Assembly: GCA_002682825.1 (NCBI GenBank)
Contig: NOKP01000002.1
Coordinates: forward strand, 4,033,378-4,097,377
Reading direction: 5' to 3'
From: Neonectria sp. B-13
Lineage: Eukaryota > Ascomycota > Sordariomycetes > Hypocreales > Nectriaceae
DNA: 64,000 nucleotides
Below are positions 1 to 13,000 of the stretch, piece by piece (the stretch's first letter is position 1; every line of letters starts with the position of its first letter). The notes beneath the pieces were generated by a model that was not told the DNA's origin, did no database searches, and saw only the letters and a program-made list of their open reading frames with translations. The translations under genes and the position numbers were made by a program.

Positions 1-1349
1 CCGGCATCCAAAAGAGCCATGTCCTCAGGGGCTGAAGGCGCTCAAACTGCTGGGCGATGGACAGCGTGGGGCTGATCTTGCGAGAGCCCCGGAGGAAGCC
101 AATGAGGTGCTGGATCTGGGTCGTGTCTTCCTTGTGGTGCTTGAGATGAGCTTCCACCTTCTGAATCTGCTCAAGAGTTCGTTGGAAGGCATCAAGATCT
201 TCGGGGCGAGGCTGGCTGGGACGGTGGTCTTTGCCGGGCGAGGGCGGGGCCGTCGGGAACGTGCTGCTCTCGGCGATGAAGTCTCCAAATTGAGACTCGT
301 GCTTCCAGGGGTCCATAGCATCGATGACCTAGCTGCTAGTTAGAAAAGTGGATTCCCAAGTCGGCGTTTACAGTACGTACAGATGAGGTTCCCTGCATCA
401 ACTGGGTCCAACTGCGCCTTGAGAGGTTGTCAGCATTTTGAAAGGGGGGTGTCAGCGTTGCGTGGGCTTACCAGTCGGTAGCTTGCCAGGAGAGGACAAG
501 GGAAGCTGCGAGGATAGCATCAGAGGTCTCTCGAGAAAAGGAGCCAATGGCCTCCTGCAGGCCCTTAAGGGCGATGCCACGGTGCTCATAGGCCATGCTT
601 CCGACCAAGGGGCAGTCAGTGAGAAAAGCAATGTGCATGGCCGAGAAGGCAAGCAAAGCGTGCATGACGTAAGGTGTCGTGGCTCCGATCCTGAGAAGAC
701 TGTTGGGCCGATGTCAGCAATGTACAACAGGCACTTATTGGGGCTGTGCTGAACTAACGTGGGGATGTGGCGGGTCCACAGTGTAAAGTTATTGGCGTCA
801 ATGGAAGCCAACTGGTAATACAGAGTAGCAACGTGATAAATCAACCGGAGGTCCTCGATCGGGTAGAGATGGGGCATGGGAGCCGGATAAAGACCCAGGC
901 TCGGTAAAGGGAAGATGCCCGTTCTCTGCCACTCGGCGATGGCGGCTTCAACCTGAGGAGTCCACATCAAGTCGGGCTTGTCGGGGGTCGTTGAACGATC
1001 GGCATCGGGGACCTGGACGTCGTTGTACGGGCAGCGGATCTTGTGCTTGGTGCAGTTGCGGCTGTAAAGTCCTCGTCAGTAAAATAAATATAATTGTTTG
1101 TAGCGTCTCATGAAACGCACCATTGGGGAAAGTTTTCATCACATCGGATATGTCGTCGCTTGCTGCAAGCCCAGTGTTAGAAACAAGTGTCTTGCCGAAT
1201 CGGATCCAAAGCGATTATAGCATACCAGGTATCACAACCCTTGCGAGATTTGGTGTGGCTGCCGGGCTAAATTAGCAAGGTGTAGAGAGATGAAGGTATC
1301 TTGACGGAACTAACCTGCGGCGAGGAGGACCGCCACCGGGGCCAGCCAT
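1..1349 (-). CDS. Zn(2)-Cys(6) fungal transcription factor, 3' end cut by window edge
   Basis: This is a nuclear DNA-binding regulator of the fungal binuclear zinc cluster family, similar in layout to the sterol-uptake-control/UPC2-like group. The start at 1349 opens MAGPGGGPPRR. Short introns then join exons at 1315-1349, 1226-1258, 1121-1162, 759-1061, 472-699, 381-417 and 328 onward. Spliced, the first 50 residues give the full cluster: SRKGCDTCKRRHIRCDENFP, then QCRNCTKHKIRCPY, i.e. six cysteines in CX2CX6C..CX2CX6C spacing. The cluster is visible only after splicing three introns. The rest is the usual helical fungal regulatory region (LRLIYHVATLYYQLASID; AMHIAFLTDCPLVGSMAYEH; SWTQLMQGTSSVIDAMDPW), followed by a charged helical stretch near the edge. 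About 335 residues lie inside the window and the C-terminus is missing. Target genes cannot be inferred. An unusually long gene-free region lies upstream. Confidence 0.92.
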
Positions 1350-2574
1350 TGTATCTGATGTTGATGGAAGAAAGTGTAGCGAGGGACCTGATAAAGCGTT
1401 GTGAGTCCTATGCCATCAACTGGGAACGAGGGTCACCAAAGACATACGTGAAGTTGTCCACAGAGATGAGCTTGCGGACTTGAAGCGAGCGTGAGGTGGG
1501 TGGGAGAGCGAGTGTTGAAGTAGTAGAACTTGTTCTGGATGGACTGAGTTGTTTGAACAATATCAGGGATTGCCAGAGAAGCTTGAAGCTAGGCTCGGGA
1601 CTCTCGGGAGGCGACGGGGCTGCGCGGATTGACGGGCGGGCAACGTTGCAAGCGGGAAACAGCCACCGGAGACGAGCAATGCCACGATGCAGAGATGATT
1701 CTGAATATCTAGCGGGAGCGAGTGGAGAGTGGCGGGGGAGCTCTACGATGGTGGTGTCTCTCGGGATAATTGTCGATAGTTCTCGATACAGGATCTTGAT
1801 CGATGGATGGTTAGTCCTTTTTTCCTGTTTGAGTCTTATCCTTCTTTCTTCTTCCCCAGTGTGGTAGCGATCGAATTTGTTGGTTTGGTCTGATTTTCTT
1901 ATTCCTCTTCAAGTAAACTTGAGGGAGGGTTTCAAGGAAGCGAGCGTGGATGTGCAGATGACGAGATATCAACTAGACACGGAGTCGAGACATGGGCATC
2001 CGGAGCGAGCTTTGGATGATGTGGGCTTGTCGTCGAATCTTGGAGATCGGAGACTTGGCGGAGGTCAAGATTGTCTAGTGTGGCGGTTGTCTTGTTGGGT
2101 TTTGTCTTGTCTTGGGTCTTGCACAGAACGGTGATTCCTCAACGGTCCGGAGTTCAGGTAAACGACGGATTTGAAATACCCCGGAAAGGAAAAATAAGAA
2201 TAAAACCAAAGCACCAGTAAAGCGAGTGACAGGAGTCGACGAGGACTTCCTAGGAGGAGAGGAGGGAGAAAGCGAACGTGGGGGAGATGGTTGATAGAGT
2301 TGTCGAGATGTTGATGATGGCAGATGGAGTTGACCAAAGGAGGGCGGAGGAGGGGATTCGGGAAGGATGCTGGGGAGGCAGCTTTGTTAAATACAGGCAA
2401 GCACCGGGGAGGCGTACCGGGGGAGGGTGCAAGGAAGGTGCGCCCCGGGGGGAGGAGTGAACAGGAGGAGTGTGTGTACTTCGTACCGCACCGCACTGTA
2501 CCGGGGAGTGAGTGAGCGGCGGACGGAAGTGAGTGAGGAGTGAGTGCCAGCCAAAGTGGTGGGCAGGAAGGAGC

Positions 2575-2640
2575 CTGGGCTGGGCTGGGCTGGGCTGGGC
2601 TGGGCTGGCGGGCTGGCGGGCTGGCGGGCTGGCGGGCTGG
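2575..2640 (+). repeat. CTGGG x6 followed by CTGGCGGG x4 tandem repeat; G-quadruplex candidate
   Basis: Six exact CTGGG units (2575-2604) run directly into four exact CTGGCGGG units (2605-2636). The second unit looks like the first with a three-base insertion. Consecutive GGG triplets separated by two bases fit the G3N1-7 G-quadruplex pattern on the plus strand. The repeat is about 1.2 kb upstream of the transcription factor start. Confidence 0.9.
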
Positions 2641-4186
2641 TGACGGACTGGCTGCTGTAGACGGGCTGGAGAGAGAACTGGAGCTTTGCCCGGGCGCAGT
2701 AGGCTGGAGCTTGGAAACCAACTGGAGGCTACTAGAACTGGAGAGCCCGGAGGACAAAGCATGAGCCAAGCACTGGTAAGGAACCTTGAAAAGAGGGCTG
2801 TGGCCCGTGGTCGTGGGTGGACACCCGGGACTGCGGCAGCATCGCAGTGGTTCCGCGCTGCGCTGAGCGGAGGCGCTAGACTGGGTGCCACAGGTACCAC
2901 AGGTCGCCCCAACTCCCAAGGGACCTTTTTCAGAAGGGTGGTCGGAGGGGGCGTTTCTTGGGGCTGGGCATCTGCCATCCATGGTCCATGCGGAAGGGGA
3001 AGGGCGACGAGGGAGTGTCGGCACGACGAGAGGTCAACGTGAGGTGAGAGGCACAGAGAGAGAGAGAGGGGCGAATGGGGACTCTTCGATCTAGGGCCAA
3101 AGGTTCCATCCCCAGACCATTCACTCTTCTGGCATAGCATTTGCTACTGCTATTTAGGGACCTGGGGACTGGCCCATGGCCTGTTTCTGTGAGGAACCCG
3201 GACCACATCAAGTTGACAATGTCCGGTCGGTGGGCTGGGCTGGCTTCGGACTGAGCGTGTGATGCCCGAACCGGGCTGCCTTACTCCGGGCCTCTGACAG
3301 ATGGACAGACAGCACGTAGAAAGCCAGCGGCGGCGTCGGCGGCGTCGGCGGCGGGGAGCAACAAAATCGCACCGCAGGTTTGATGGCAGGTCACGGCAGG
3401 TCACCTCACAGCAGGGTGACTGACCTGTATTCCAGTGGACGAATTCCAACCTCAGTGGACGCAAAGCACCCGACACCGGGGCGATGCAGGGTGCCTGTGG
3501 CCAACACCTCCAGACAGGAGCATAACGGTGATCAGTGGAGAGCGGTAGGCAAGGCGGCCGAGGGAGGCATGACGCACATGGCTCGCAGGCCAGGGAGGTG
3601 TGGGGCCCGTCCGTCCGTGAGCCGCGCCGGCCGGGGGTGTTTGCACCTGGGCACTGGCAGCGTCGAAGGGTGAGTGGACAAAAGACAATGCGGTCGCAAA
3701 GTAAAAATAACTTTTTGGGGGGGGATCCGTGCTGCCAACTAAGCCGCCATCGTTCGTTGGCGTGTCCCACGGGGCCGGGGGTTTTTGGGCCTGGTGGGTG
3801 TGGGACAGCTAGGAGTGGGTTTCTTTGGCGGGCTCTTTTTTCTTTCTTGGGCGTGGGCGTGGGCGTGAGCGGCGGGGAGTGCTAGGGCGCGCGTGGGCAG
3901 GCGTCCGCGGTGGACGGTGGGTGGTGGGCGGTGGAGATGCGTCATGGCAAACCGGGGGGGGGGGCAGTTGGGAGAGACTAGACATAGACAGGCGATATGT
4001 CGGGCGGGTTGCTAGCGGGCTGGCGGGCATGACATCGCTCTCCTTTGGGTCGTTGCAACTCGTGGACAGGGCAGCAGCAGCAGGGCTGGGCAAGGCCGGG
4101 ATGGTGGCATCCTTGTGATGGGGATGGGATAGGATGGGGGATGAATGGGGCCGGTAGTTGACTCAACACTGAAGCCATCATCCACG

Positions 4187-4215
4187 GTCCACAGTCCACA
4201 GTTCACAGTTCACAG
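4187..4215. repeat. 7-bp tandem repeat GTCCACA x2 / GTTCACA x2
   Basis: Two GTCCACA units are followed by two GTTCACA units. The reverse complement TGTGGAC occurs as three exact copies at 5671-5691, so the two arrays form an inverted pair about 1.5 kb apart. Confidence 0.85.
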
Positions 4216-5670
4216 CCCATGTCGTGTCCCAATACAGCATTACAGGCCACAACAGGCACGGCAAGCCATCGATTGGATACCAGCTAGTGTGAAGCTCTGC
4301 TCTCGGGGACCGCCAGTCCGCCACGGCCATGCAGTGCACTGTTAGCTACAGGGCCGGGGATAGAGGCTATGTCTATCTATGGAAGCATTTTGGAATGGGA
4401 ACGTTACCTGCCCATCACAAGCATCACCCACGCCAGCCTCATTGCTCTGCAGGTGAGATGGAGCCAGTGAGAAGGCGAGGATCGGTCTTACCTGGCATCC
4501 AGAGACCTTGCCCAAGGCCGCCACGCAGCCGCCAGCATCGCCATTCAGATACTATCGCTATCGCTATTGCTATCACATCCAGCAATCGCATCCGCATCCG
4601 CACCCGTATCGGCATCAGCATCGGATCAGCGCCAGCCTCAGCCATCACATTTCCATCCTCCCATCCTTCCATCAACCCACCAGCCATCGTTTCACCCCCT
4701 GAATACCACCATTCCAATCCTCTCCGCCTTTTCGTCTATCATCTTACAATTTTCCCGTGTCTCTACACTCCCTCCAAGTCAGCACCATTCCTACTCCTTC
4801 TCGTAGTTCTTCCTTCACCCACCCGTCCATCAACCCTCGCCGCGGCACCATCCACCCCACTCCACCTCATACTGTACAAGACGGATATTTGCTCACTCAC
4901 TGCCACCCGGAGTGACCTCGGGAGCGCTATGCTAAGTCCCGGCTGCTACCTACGTATGTTGACATGTTGGTGGCCAGTACAAGTGCCATCCAGTACAAAC
5001 TGTATGTAGGCAGTAAACGGTAGTGCGATACAGTGCTCGGCGGCCATCAGTAACGGCGTCCATTTCGGACGCCTGGGTACCTGGAAGTCCCCGCAGCCAG
5101 CTAGGATCATGACCCCGTCCGTTTCTCAAGTGTTCCCAGAAATGGCAGTGCCTAGCACCTTACAGATCTCTCGGGGACGTTTGAGATTGACAAGACAGAC
5201 ACGATGGTATAATTGCCGTCACAGGAATAGTATATGCCAGCAGAAGCGAGAATGACTGTCAGCGGATCGGGGATCAGGCGTTATTCGTACTGTACCAAAA
5301 CATGGGTTGGCATACCATCATCCGTGACAGTGCAAGCCGCTCAGCCCAATTGCCGGCCTGCCAGCCTGCCGCACGTTCTGCAACTGCTCTGCCGCCAAGG
5401 GGTTGTGTTTGCTAGCGGGTGCCGTCAGTGTGAGTGCGGTGGGCAGTTAGTTACGTCCAGCGAGCATCATGACTTGTCTGGGTGGGTGGCCAGGGTTTGG
5501 CCACCAGCCCTCAGAACATCGGAGGACCTAACCGCTGCGAATCATCTGATGCATAAGGAAATCGCCATCACGGAACTTTCTGTGACTTCTCTTCCCGCCT
5601 CTTCTTCTTCCCTCCCCCTCCCTCGCTGATGCATTGTGCTTCGGAGTCCGGGAAGACGCGGGTCAGTCAC

Positions 5671-5691
5671 TGTGGACTGTGGACTGTGGAC
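5671..5691. repeat. TGTGGAC x3 tandem repeat
   Basis: Three exact 7-bp units. They are the reverse complement of the GTCCACA units at 4187-4200. Confidence 0.85.
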
Positions 5692-6257
5692 ATTGTTACC
5701 CTCAAAATCCTCAACCTTGAGCCGGTGTGCCCGTGCTGACGGGGCAATGGTTCCCACCTAGACCCAGTACCACACTGCATTTTGCCATCCAAGTGGGTTG
5801 TTATGCTGCCAAGTCTGGTCCTCTCTGCTGTCGGTCCCCTTCTCGGTAGAGGCAACCGGCCGACCCGACGTCATGGACCGGACGGCGTAGGGCCTCACCA
5901 CAGCCCATCCGCTCCAGACGGCATCACGGCACGGAACCATCACGGAGTGCGCACAACGGCCTTCGGATCTTCGGGGACAGAGGCATAGTGCAACAGTACT
6001 GTGTTAGCAAGCAAGCACCTGTGCTCTTTGGCCACGCTTGGCGCGCCCTACGGTGCACCTCGGAAACAGAGGCTTGGTGGTGGCTATCGACTAGCAGAAG
6101 ACCCCGGGGCCGGCCAAGGGTAAAGCCACATATAGCCTAGCGTGAACCCGGCTGAGGCGGAGCACCGCACGGAGCAAGCCTTTCAGAGTGTTGGAGGAGT
6201 TGAAGGTGGGGGGGGGGGGAGAAAGGTGGTGGGATGGCCGAATGGTGGAGGGACTTG

Positions 6258-6296
6258 TAGATGCTCGGCGTAGATGCTCGGCGTAGATGCTCGGCG
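6258..6296. repeat. 13-bp perfect triplication (TAGATGCTCGGCG x3)
   Basis: Three exact head-to-tail copies of a 13-bp unit lie in non-coding DNA. Such exact copies point to recent expansion. No gene or known protein-binding site is recognised here. Confidence 0.92.
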
Positions 6297-8300
6297 TACT
6301 TCGTAAGGCCAGGACGGGAAGCACCAGCAGGGATGGGCGGTATAGAAGGAAGGAAGCCCAGAAGCTGCGTGGGTGCACCTCGGATATGGGTCGCTAGTTA
6401 GATCTACGATGATTGACGTTAATTAACTATCGGGGATCAGCAGGCCTTGAAACCCGTCAAAGATGTTCGTCCGATGACACCCCGTTGGAAGAAAGGAGCA
6501 GCAGAAAATGTTCAGGCACAGAACCAATGAGCTGATGGCGGGTTTCCCGCCTTCTCACAGCGCATGTAAGTCTAAGCGATGCGCGAGTCTCCCAGCCATG
6601 TCTCACTTGAGATAGTAGATAGTTGGTTCTCAAACAGTGTCTCTCCCGAGTCCAGTAATAAGCACTTCACGGCCCACAAGTCAGTCCCTCGCCCTCAGTA
6701 ACTCTTCCTTGCTCAGCCCTGATGGTTGGTTCCGTCACCTCTCACTACTTGACGTTACCTAGCACAAGTGCGTAGTGGGATTACATGCCGCAGATTCCCG
6801 GTTGGGAGCTTGTTGCGATTCCGCCAGCCGGCGAGCGGCTTGTCGATGAGCTGGGCGCCACTGAACGATTAAGTCATCCAGTGGCGTGGCTTCAGTCAGA
6901 ATTGAGCCCACGTTGTCGGCGAAACGAGTATTTCTCCGCCATCGCCTCGAGCAAGATTGCCTACCTTAGTGCCTTCTTTCTACCTTGCTTCAAGCGTCAG
7001 GTCAGTGCACGGAGCAAACGACACAGCTCTGGCCGGGAGCCGATCGGGCAGGCTCCCCCGGCGGTCTTGTCTCGCTCCTGCCCTGGTTTTGCGCCCGCCT
7101 TCCCACCTATCGTACCATGCAGCAGTGGCCTAGCAGGTACCTACCAGAAGGCACCTCCTCCACGCTGCAGCTAAGGCAGGCTACCCCATGCTACGGCGCG
7201 ATGCAGTACCTCAGGTATGCAGTGTGCTGCCCGCTTTCCCGCTGGCTAGTACTCACCTTGCTGGAGCTGTGGGCTGAGGCATGTTGGTAGGCAAGCAGGC
7301 AAGCAAGCAACCAGACAGGGTAGATGGAAGCAACCGGCGATGTCCTCATTCCGCAACGTGCAGGAAACTGCTGGGGCCAGCAGGGTTGGCGGCATTCAGT
7401 TGGCACGGTGCAGTCACTGCAGTGCATGCTACCGGCGTCGCCTTGCCTTGCATTGCTTTCCTTTGCTTTGTGTTGCTTTGCCTTGCCTTACCTAACCTAA
7501 GTAGCTCTGCTGTGATTCGCTTTTTCTTTGCCTGGTTTTGCTTTGTTTAGGTAGGTAGGGAAGCTAGCTCGGTCGCTTGGTGTAGGGTTGCTTTCTTCCC
7601 TTCCCGTTCCCAGTGGGTCGCTGTGCGACGGGAGGTACCTTCCCACATCGAACTGCTTCTGAGGTGCGTGCCATTGCTGCTTGTAGATGTCCCTTTCCTC
7701 CGTCCATCATTCACCATCATCGCGCTTGTTAGGCAGGCATCGTGGGTAGTATTCGTTGGTGAAGCTGCAGCGACTTGTCATGCGCACCCTCCATTCCTTC
7801 CAGCATCTCCCCCCCCCCCTTGTTATTCTCTCCAACCACCACTTATACTGCTAGTACGCATCCTGAGCTGCTCAGAACATGGAACCAGCATTCAGTCACC
7901 TTACATAGTACTCAATTCACGGACCGGCACACAGACACAAGAATAACAGGTTTCCTGGGACCTAGGTTGCGAATACCGTCTTGTCCAACTTTGTCTCTCC
8001 CGATGTCGTACAAAGTAATCCAATCGTCCACCAGCCTTCTCATGTGCCCCGTCACGATTTGTCGTTGGCACTTACTCCATGCAGTATTTCACTCACGATG
8101 CTCCGGGCACATGAAAGCGTTGTCAACGTCGACAGGCCTATCACGCGAAACCACTTTATCGCTCTATGTCTAGACAACGCCAACCATGTCATCACCAGCC
8201 AGTGGCCCCATCGGCCAGCTACGTAATAGTAGGCCACAGCCAAGCGAGACTATCGAAGCCGTCCACGAACCTGGTCATCGCCAAGCGACCGCAAGCTAAT

Positions 8301-11300
8301 TACTCCAAGCCATGAGCTTCGCACTGATTCATGTGGTGGTCTAGATGCACTCATGGCCCCACACTTTTCTGTTAGCCCCCGAACCCAACCCTCCGGGCCG
8401 AGGGTGGAGCTCCCTGCTACAGGTGCCGAACTGGGCAGACGACCTTTTGTAAAGACGAAGGCCGGACAGGGACTCCGGGACGCCGGGGCTCAGGAACTTC
8501 TCCATTTCTTCAAGGCGACGCCGTCACGCGAAAACAATCGGCCGTTGGCTGTCTCGTTGATGACTCGGTTTTGTCAGATCACCTTCTGCCTTCTGCTTCT
8601 GGGCCTGGTCCTCCGTTCAGGGTCCCACGCAAAAGCTGGCCAAGACTCATCATTGCAGTACGATGACTAAGTTTCAAGAATCAGCTACATTGTCCTGTTT
8701 CAATACACACACTTCGCACGGGACTCGAGACAGCATGCCGGCTTTCATCATATCGGCCGATAACCTCTCACGCGCCCATTTTGATTGGTTCGCAAAGTGC
8801 CTGGGCTAAACACACTTAGGGACCGAAAACGAAAATTCGTTCATCATCGATTGTCGCCCCAGGTTTTAGAGCTGGGCTTGTGGCCATGAGGTCATCTGCC
8901 AAGTGGACAACCCCGTAGCACTCCCTCAGTCCAGATATCCCTCCGGCCTTGCCGACTGGAATCTCAATTGTTAGGGTGCTCTAAGTGGATCATCCCCAGT
9001 TGGCTTCTGAGACAAGCCAGCGTCAATGCTGCTGAGGTTTGAGGAGACGGGCACCCTGGTGGCTTCGCCTCAATGGAGGATGGTGTCTTTTTACTCATCT
9101 ACCACGGTATTATCCATACGCTCCTCTCAGACAATTAATGCTCGTTGATATTATTGACCGGGGGAGGCGAACTAGAACCCCTGTCCCTAGTTCAGATCTG
9201 ATTGACAGGCCATCACCGCTATTGTTTGGCTGAAGCGACAGACCTCGTGTCCCAAAATGGCCTTTCTCCATGTCCGTCCCAGACCCATGTTGGCTGGTTG
9301 AGAGAGCAGTGTCCCAATTACCCTTGATAACTCGGGCCATACCAACCAGTCGAGGCCCTGACAGGAAACTGACCGCCAGCGTTGCACAAACTGCCCTACC
9401 ATGGCTGCATTCCCGCCTTAACTAGGAAACCAATCTTCCATTTATGGCACCGCTTGTTCGCTTCCCCAAATATTTGCAGGGATCAGTGGCCGACCACGGA
9501 CGGTGCCTTGGCTTGGCAAAATTTGACGACCGATACCCCAGTGGAGTTTACTAAGCCGGTGATGAGCAAATCGGTTTCTCAGATCAGGCCTCTGGGAGCT
9601 TGTGCGAAGCTCCCTGCTCATGTGGAGGCAGACGATGGGATGGTTCTACCGAGGCATGGTTGACCCCAGCGACGGACTTCAAATTACACAACCTCATGTA
9701 GCGCCCTATGTGGTGCCGTCTTTACGTTCCAACCATCGTTCGAGCTACTTTCGCACGAAGAAGCTACTTGATGCACTTGTGCCGAATGGACCCTGCGGTC
9801 AGGCCCTCGAGCAGATCTCGCCGCCATACTGAGGCTCTTCTGCATGACCACGGGAATCCCACGTTGGCAAGACAGTTTCCGCTTAGCAGATCCATGATTA
9901 GCGTGTGGCTATTCTTAACAATGTCGTTCTTTTTGTCGGGTCAGCCAAGATCTGAAGCTCAGTGAAATCCCCCTCCCGCACTGTACGACGGCTAGCCCTG
10001 CACTCTCGTTGGAATGCTAAACTTGACCTTCTTCAGTCGTAATGTCTTCAGTGAGACAGACGTCTTTTGCATGGCTGACATCTCATTAACCTCGCCTGGT
10101 CGCGGATGTACCGGACCCACACGAAACACTCGCACGCACATCATCATCCAATAATTTTGCCTCCCTTCCCAACGACTCTCTAGTCGTTACACGTGCCAGG
10201 GCATTATCTAGCTTGAGGCGGTGAGTTCAGTTGATTCCAAGAGAAGCTGAGCTTTGCATCGCACCACAGTCATGGCAGCAGACTAATGAAGCACGTGCCG
10301 TATAGCTAAGAGAAACCTCCAGATCGGTATGCAGATCGAAGCCCCACGCCGCCGAACCACCACCAGCCCAGCAACTGCGAGATATATCACAGGCAGCCCT
10401 GTGCCCAGCCATCACGATGACGGTCGGCGCCCGTCAGTTCATCGCGCCTACCGAGGCAACTAGGGGGGCATTCTTAGAACTGGCATCATTCTGTGCTGGA
10501 CTGGGCCAACATCGTACGCATGGCCGGACACAAAAATCACACCCATGGCTAGGTTTTTAGAGGGACCGGACCATCACCCTGCGGGGGATGGCTCACCTAT
10601 GCTTGACATTTCACCCCGCCGCTGTCATGGTATTTTTACGACTCACCCAATGAGTGCCGTTACGATTAGCCCAATACAGCCTGAGGTGGTCAGGCAAGCG
10701 GCGAGCGGTCCAGGGTCGCCCCGCAAGGATCCGCCCTGGTTCTCGTGCCGAGAGTCTCCAACCTCCGATCAGCATTTTTTTTTGCAAAATTGCGCACGAC
10801 AAAAATCCCTTGCTGGGCCCTCGTCCCCCTGGGAGAGAAGAGAGCACATCCCAGACAAAGAAGCAACAGTCAACGGTCGGGAGGGGGGGGTTTGCTCTCA
10901 GCAGAGTCATGGTACACATGGCACATGAACCCACCATGACGGAATGCGGGCAGTAGCTGAGCTACGACTGCCATTGGCAGTTGGTGATTCGCTGCGGCTC
11001 GGCCACGAGGGCTGCCTGCTCCCCGAGATATATTTAGAATTGCCACTTCGGGGCATTTGCTCGATTCTTTTTGTCCACTCGCATGGCAACTGAGCCATGA
11101 TCACGGGCAAGTGTGCTGTGGACAGCATCGACTAGTAAGCGCAAGCGAGGTTGATCTGCAATTCAACAACTTCTATTACTTGCAACGCTTGAGCAGGAGA
11201 CATGCACGCTGACTTCGTAAAAGCGGTCCTGTGCTTAGCACCCGCCCGCTTACCATGTACTGAGGAGGGACGTGTGGGCTTCTGCCGCTCTACCGCGATG

Positions 11301-13000
11301 ATAGCGAGGTTTACCGCCTTTCAACTGGATGGTTACGCGACTCAGCTCTTGTGTCGCATTTTTTGAGAGTGGGTAGCGGGCCGGGAGCGGAATGGGTGGC
11401 GGCGACGGAGATGTAACGAATCCATTTCCTCGGAGGCGCTCCGATGACATGAGAACTCCACCAGGCTCCGAACCTGGACTTCGGCCTAGCGTGTCTCAGC
11501 GGCCCTCAGTGATTGTTTCGGGTGCTGGCTGAACTAGATATTTGGAAAGTCAAACAAGCGTAAGACGCCGTCTCACGCTGGCCGCCTAGATCAAGCTCTA
11601 GCGTTGGGTTGTCGCATTGCTTGGTTTCCTAACGACAGACGCTATATGTGATCAGCAGCTCGTTGGCCTGACCACGATGGGGTGCATAACCTCGCCAAAG
11701 CCAGCACGTCCGCTCACACGGGGTTGCAGGCACAGTATGTAATCATCCCGTCTCCCACGTTTGCTTCTTCATCCAACCACGTCAGACTCGGATGGCTTGC
11801 TGGCTTGCGGGCTTGATTCTCAGGCAGGTGGTGAGATCTGTGTAACACAGGCGCCATGTCAGAACCATAATACTTCCCGGTGGAAACGGGAAACGCTCTT
11901 GGTTTAAGACTAATTTGGGAATCAAGTAATAAATAGCTTAGTTGGGAGCCAGCATTGAGGGTATGTGGCCCGTGTCAGCGGAGGGCAGCACTTGATTGTT
12001 TGGATCACCATCTCATCCATGATGCCGGGTCGGCCAGCTGGTCATGCAGGAATAAGAATCCCTCGGTTTCGGGACACCAATCAAGCAGAGTGAGCAAGGG
12101 AGAGGGGATGGTGGAAGAGGCAGGGGAAGGGGTGTAAGGCAAGGTGAGGTAGGGTCCAAGCAGCAAGGTCGGTCAGGTGCATTTTCGCCACTATCATAAG
12201 GAGCTTCGGGTCATGCTAGGTAAGGAGCCGCTGCACTACTATGTACAGTACGCAGAATGACTAAACTACCTGGTGGTTGAATTACTACGTATCGTGCAGC
12301 ACAAAGGACGGATTTCAAAGTACCACTCAACAGAAAGTGCCCGGTATATGCCGGTGGAGATGGCCGAGGAGGCCATGCCCTTTGATGGAGCTTATGGAGC
12401 TTTGGGCCGGGTCGGAGTCTGGCGCGACTACTGGACTTGGTAATGGATGCGAAAGCGACAGTCGCCGCTGAGTCAACGTGGCCAGTCGGTGGCTAGTAGG
12501 CCATGTCGAGACAAAAGCGAGGCCAAAGCAAAGCAAAGCAGTGCAGTGCAGTGCAGTCGAGGCCAACGTTAGGTCGTCCATACCCTTGCCAGAGAAGGAG
12601 GGAGAGGAAGCTTCGCAAAGCCACGAGGCATGACGACAAGCTCAGCATCGGGGAATTCGGCAGGGCGCAGGGCGGCCGGGCGCCATGACGCGCTTGGGAC
12701 GACGGACGGGGGACGGGGGGAGAGACCCACGGAGATGGAGATCTCTCATCTAGCCATCCCAGCTCAAGCCTCAGGGTCCAGCAGATTTGAGCCGCTGAGG
12801 AGGCGAGGGTGTATACTGTTGTTCGCTCGAGTAACGTGTCATGCATGCAAAGTCCTGCGACGGGACGATGTGATGTGACGGGCATGACAACGGCCAACAG
12901 CCACCACCATTAACCTAGCGGGATCAACGACCAGCCGGTGTGAAACGGGCGGGGACAAAATACATTTTGGTCTCTAGAAGGAACTTTTTACTTTTGACCC
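8301..13000. other. Gene-free region (part 3 of the 16-kb gap)
   Basis: Open frames are short, mutually overlapping and compositionally random. None resembles a known family, and none could be joined into a convincing spliced gene. No tRNA T-loop with pairing stems was found on either strand. A CAAAG/GTGCA pentamer patch occurs at 12521-12556 (AAAGC x3 then GTGCA x3). The base composition looks ordinary, without the strongly AT-rich signature of repeat-induced point mutation. Confidence 0.5.

Larger units (their letters stand above)
1350..4500. other. Gene-free region upstream of the transcription factor (part 1 of the 16-kb gap)
   Basis: I see no supported gene. Long open frames on the minus strand at 2065-3140 are low-complexity proline/serine/alanine translations of GC-rich repeat DNA and overlap each other in two frames. 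The stretch holds a CTGGG/CTGGCGGG tandem repeat (2575-2640), a GGCGGCGTC-type trinucleotide-rich patch (about 3328-3357), an 11-nt G run (3954-3964) and a 7-bp repeat GTCCACA/GTTCACA (4187-4215). It could contain promoter or 5' leader sequence of the minus-strand transcription factor. Confidence 0.6.
4501..8300. other. Gene-free region (part 2 of the 16-kb gap)
   Basis: No gene is supported. A 226-codon plus-strand open frame at 4329-5009 mainly reads through degenerate hexanucleotide repeats (TATCGC-like about 4553-4572, ATCCGC-like about 4589-4625) and a pyrimidine-rich tract (about 4680-4870) that resembles fungal promoter/leader DNA but is not followed by a recognisable gene. Other contents are TGTGGAC x3 (5671-5691), a 12-nt G run (6208-6219), a 13-bp triplication (6258-6296), a CTTTG/CCTTG-rich pyrimidine patch (about 7440-7552) and a 10-nt C run (7809-7818). 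Confidence 0.55.

Noticed and set aside
2065..3140. Two overlapping minus-strand open frames of 319 and 296 codons
   Set aside because: They share the same GC-rich repeat DNA in different frames, consist mainly of Pro/Ser/Ala low complexity, and show no family resemblance.
4329..5009. 226-codon plus-strand open frame
   Set aside because: It reads through hexanucleotide repeats and a pyrimidine tract; isoleucine-alanine and isoleucine-arginine alternation is a repeat artefact.
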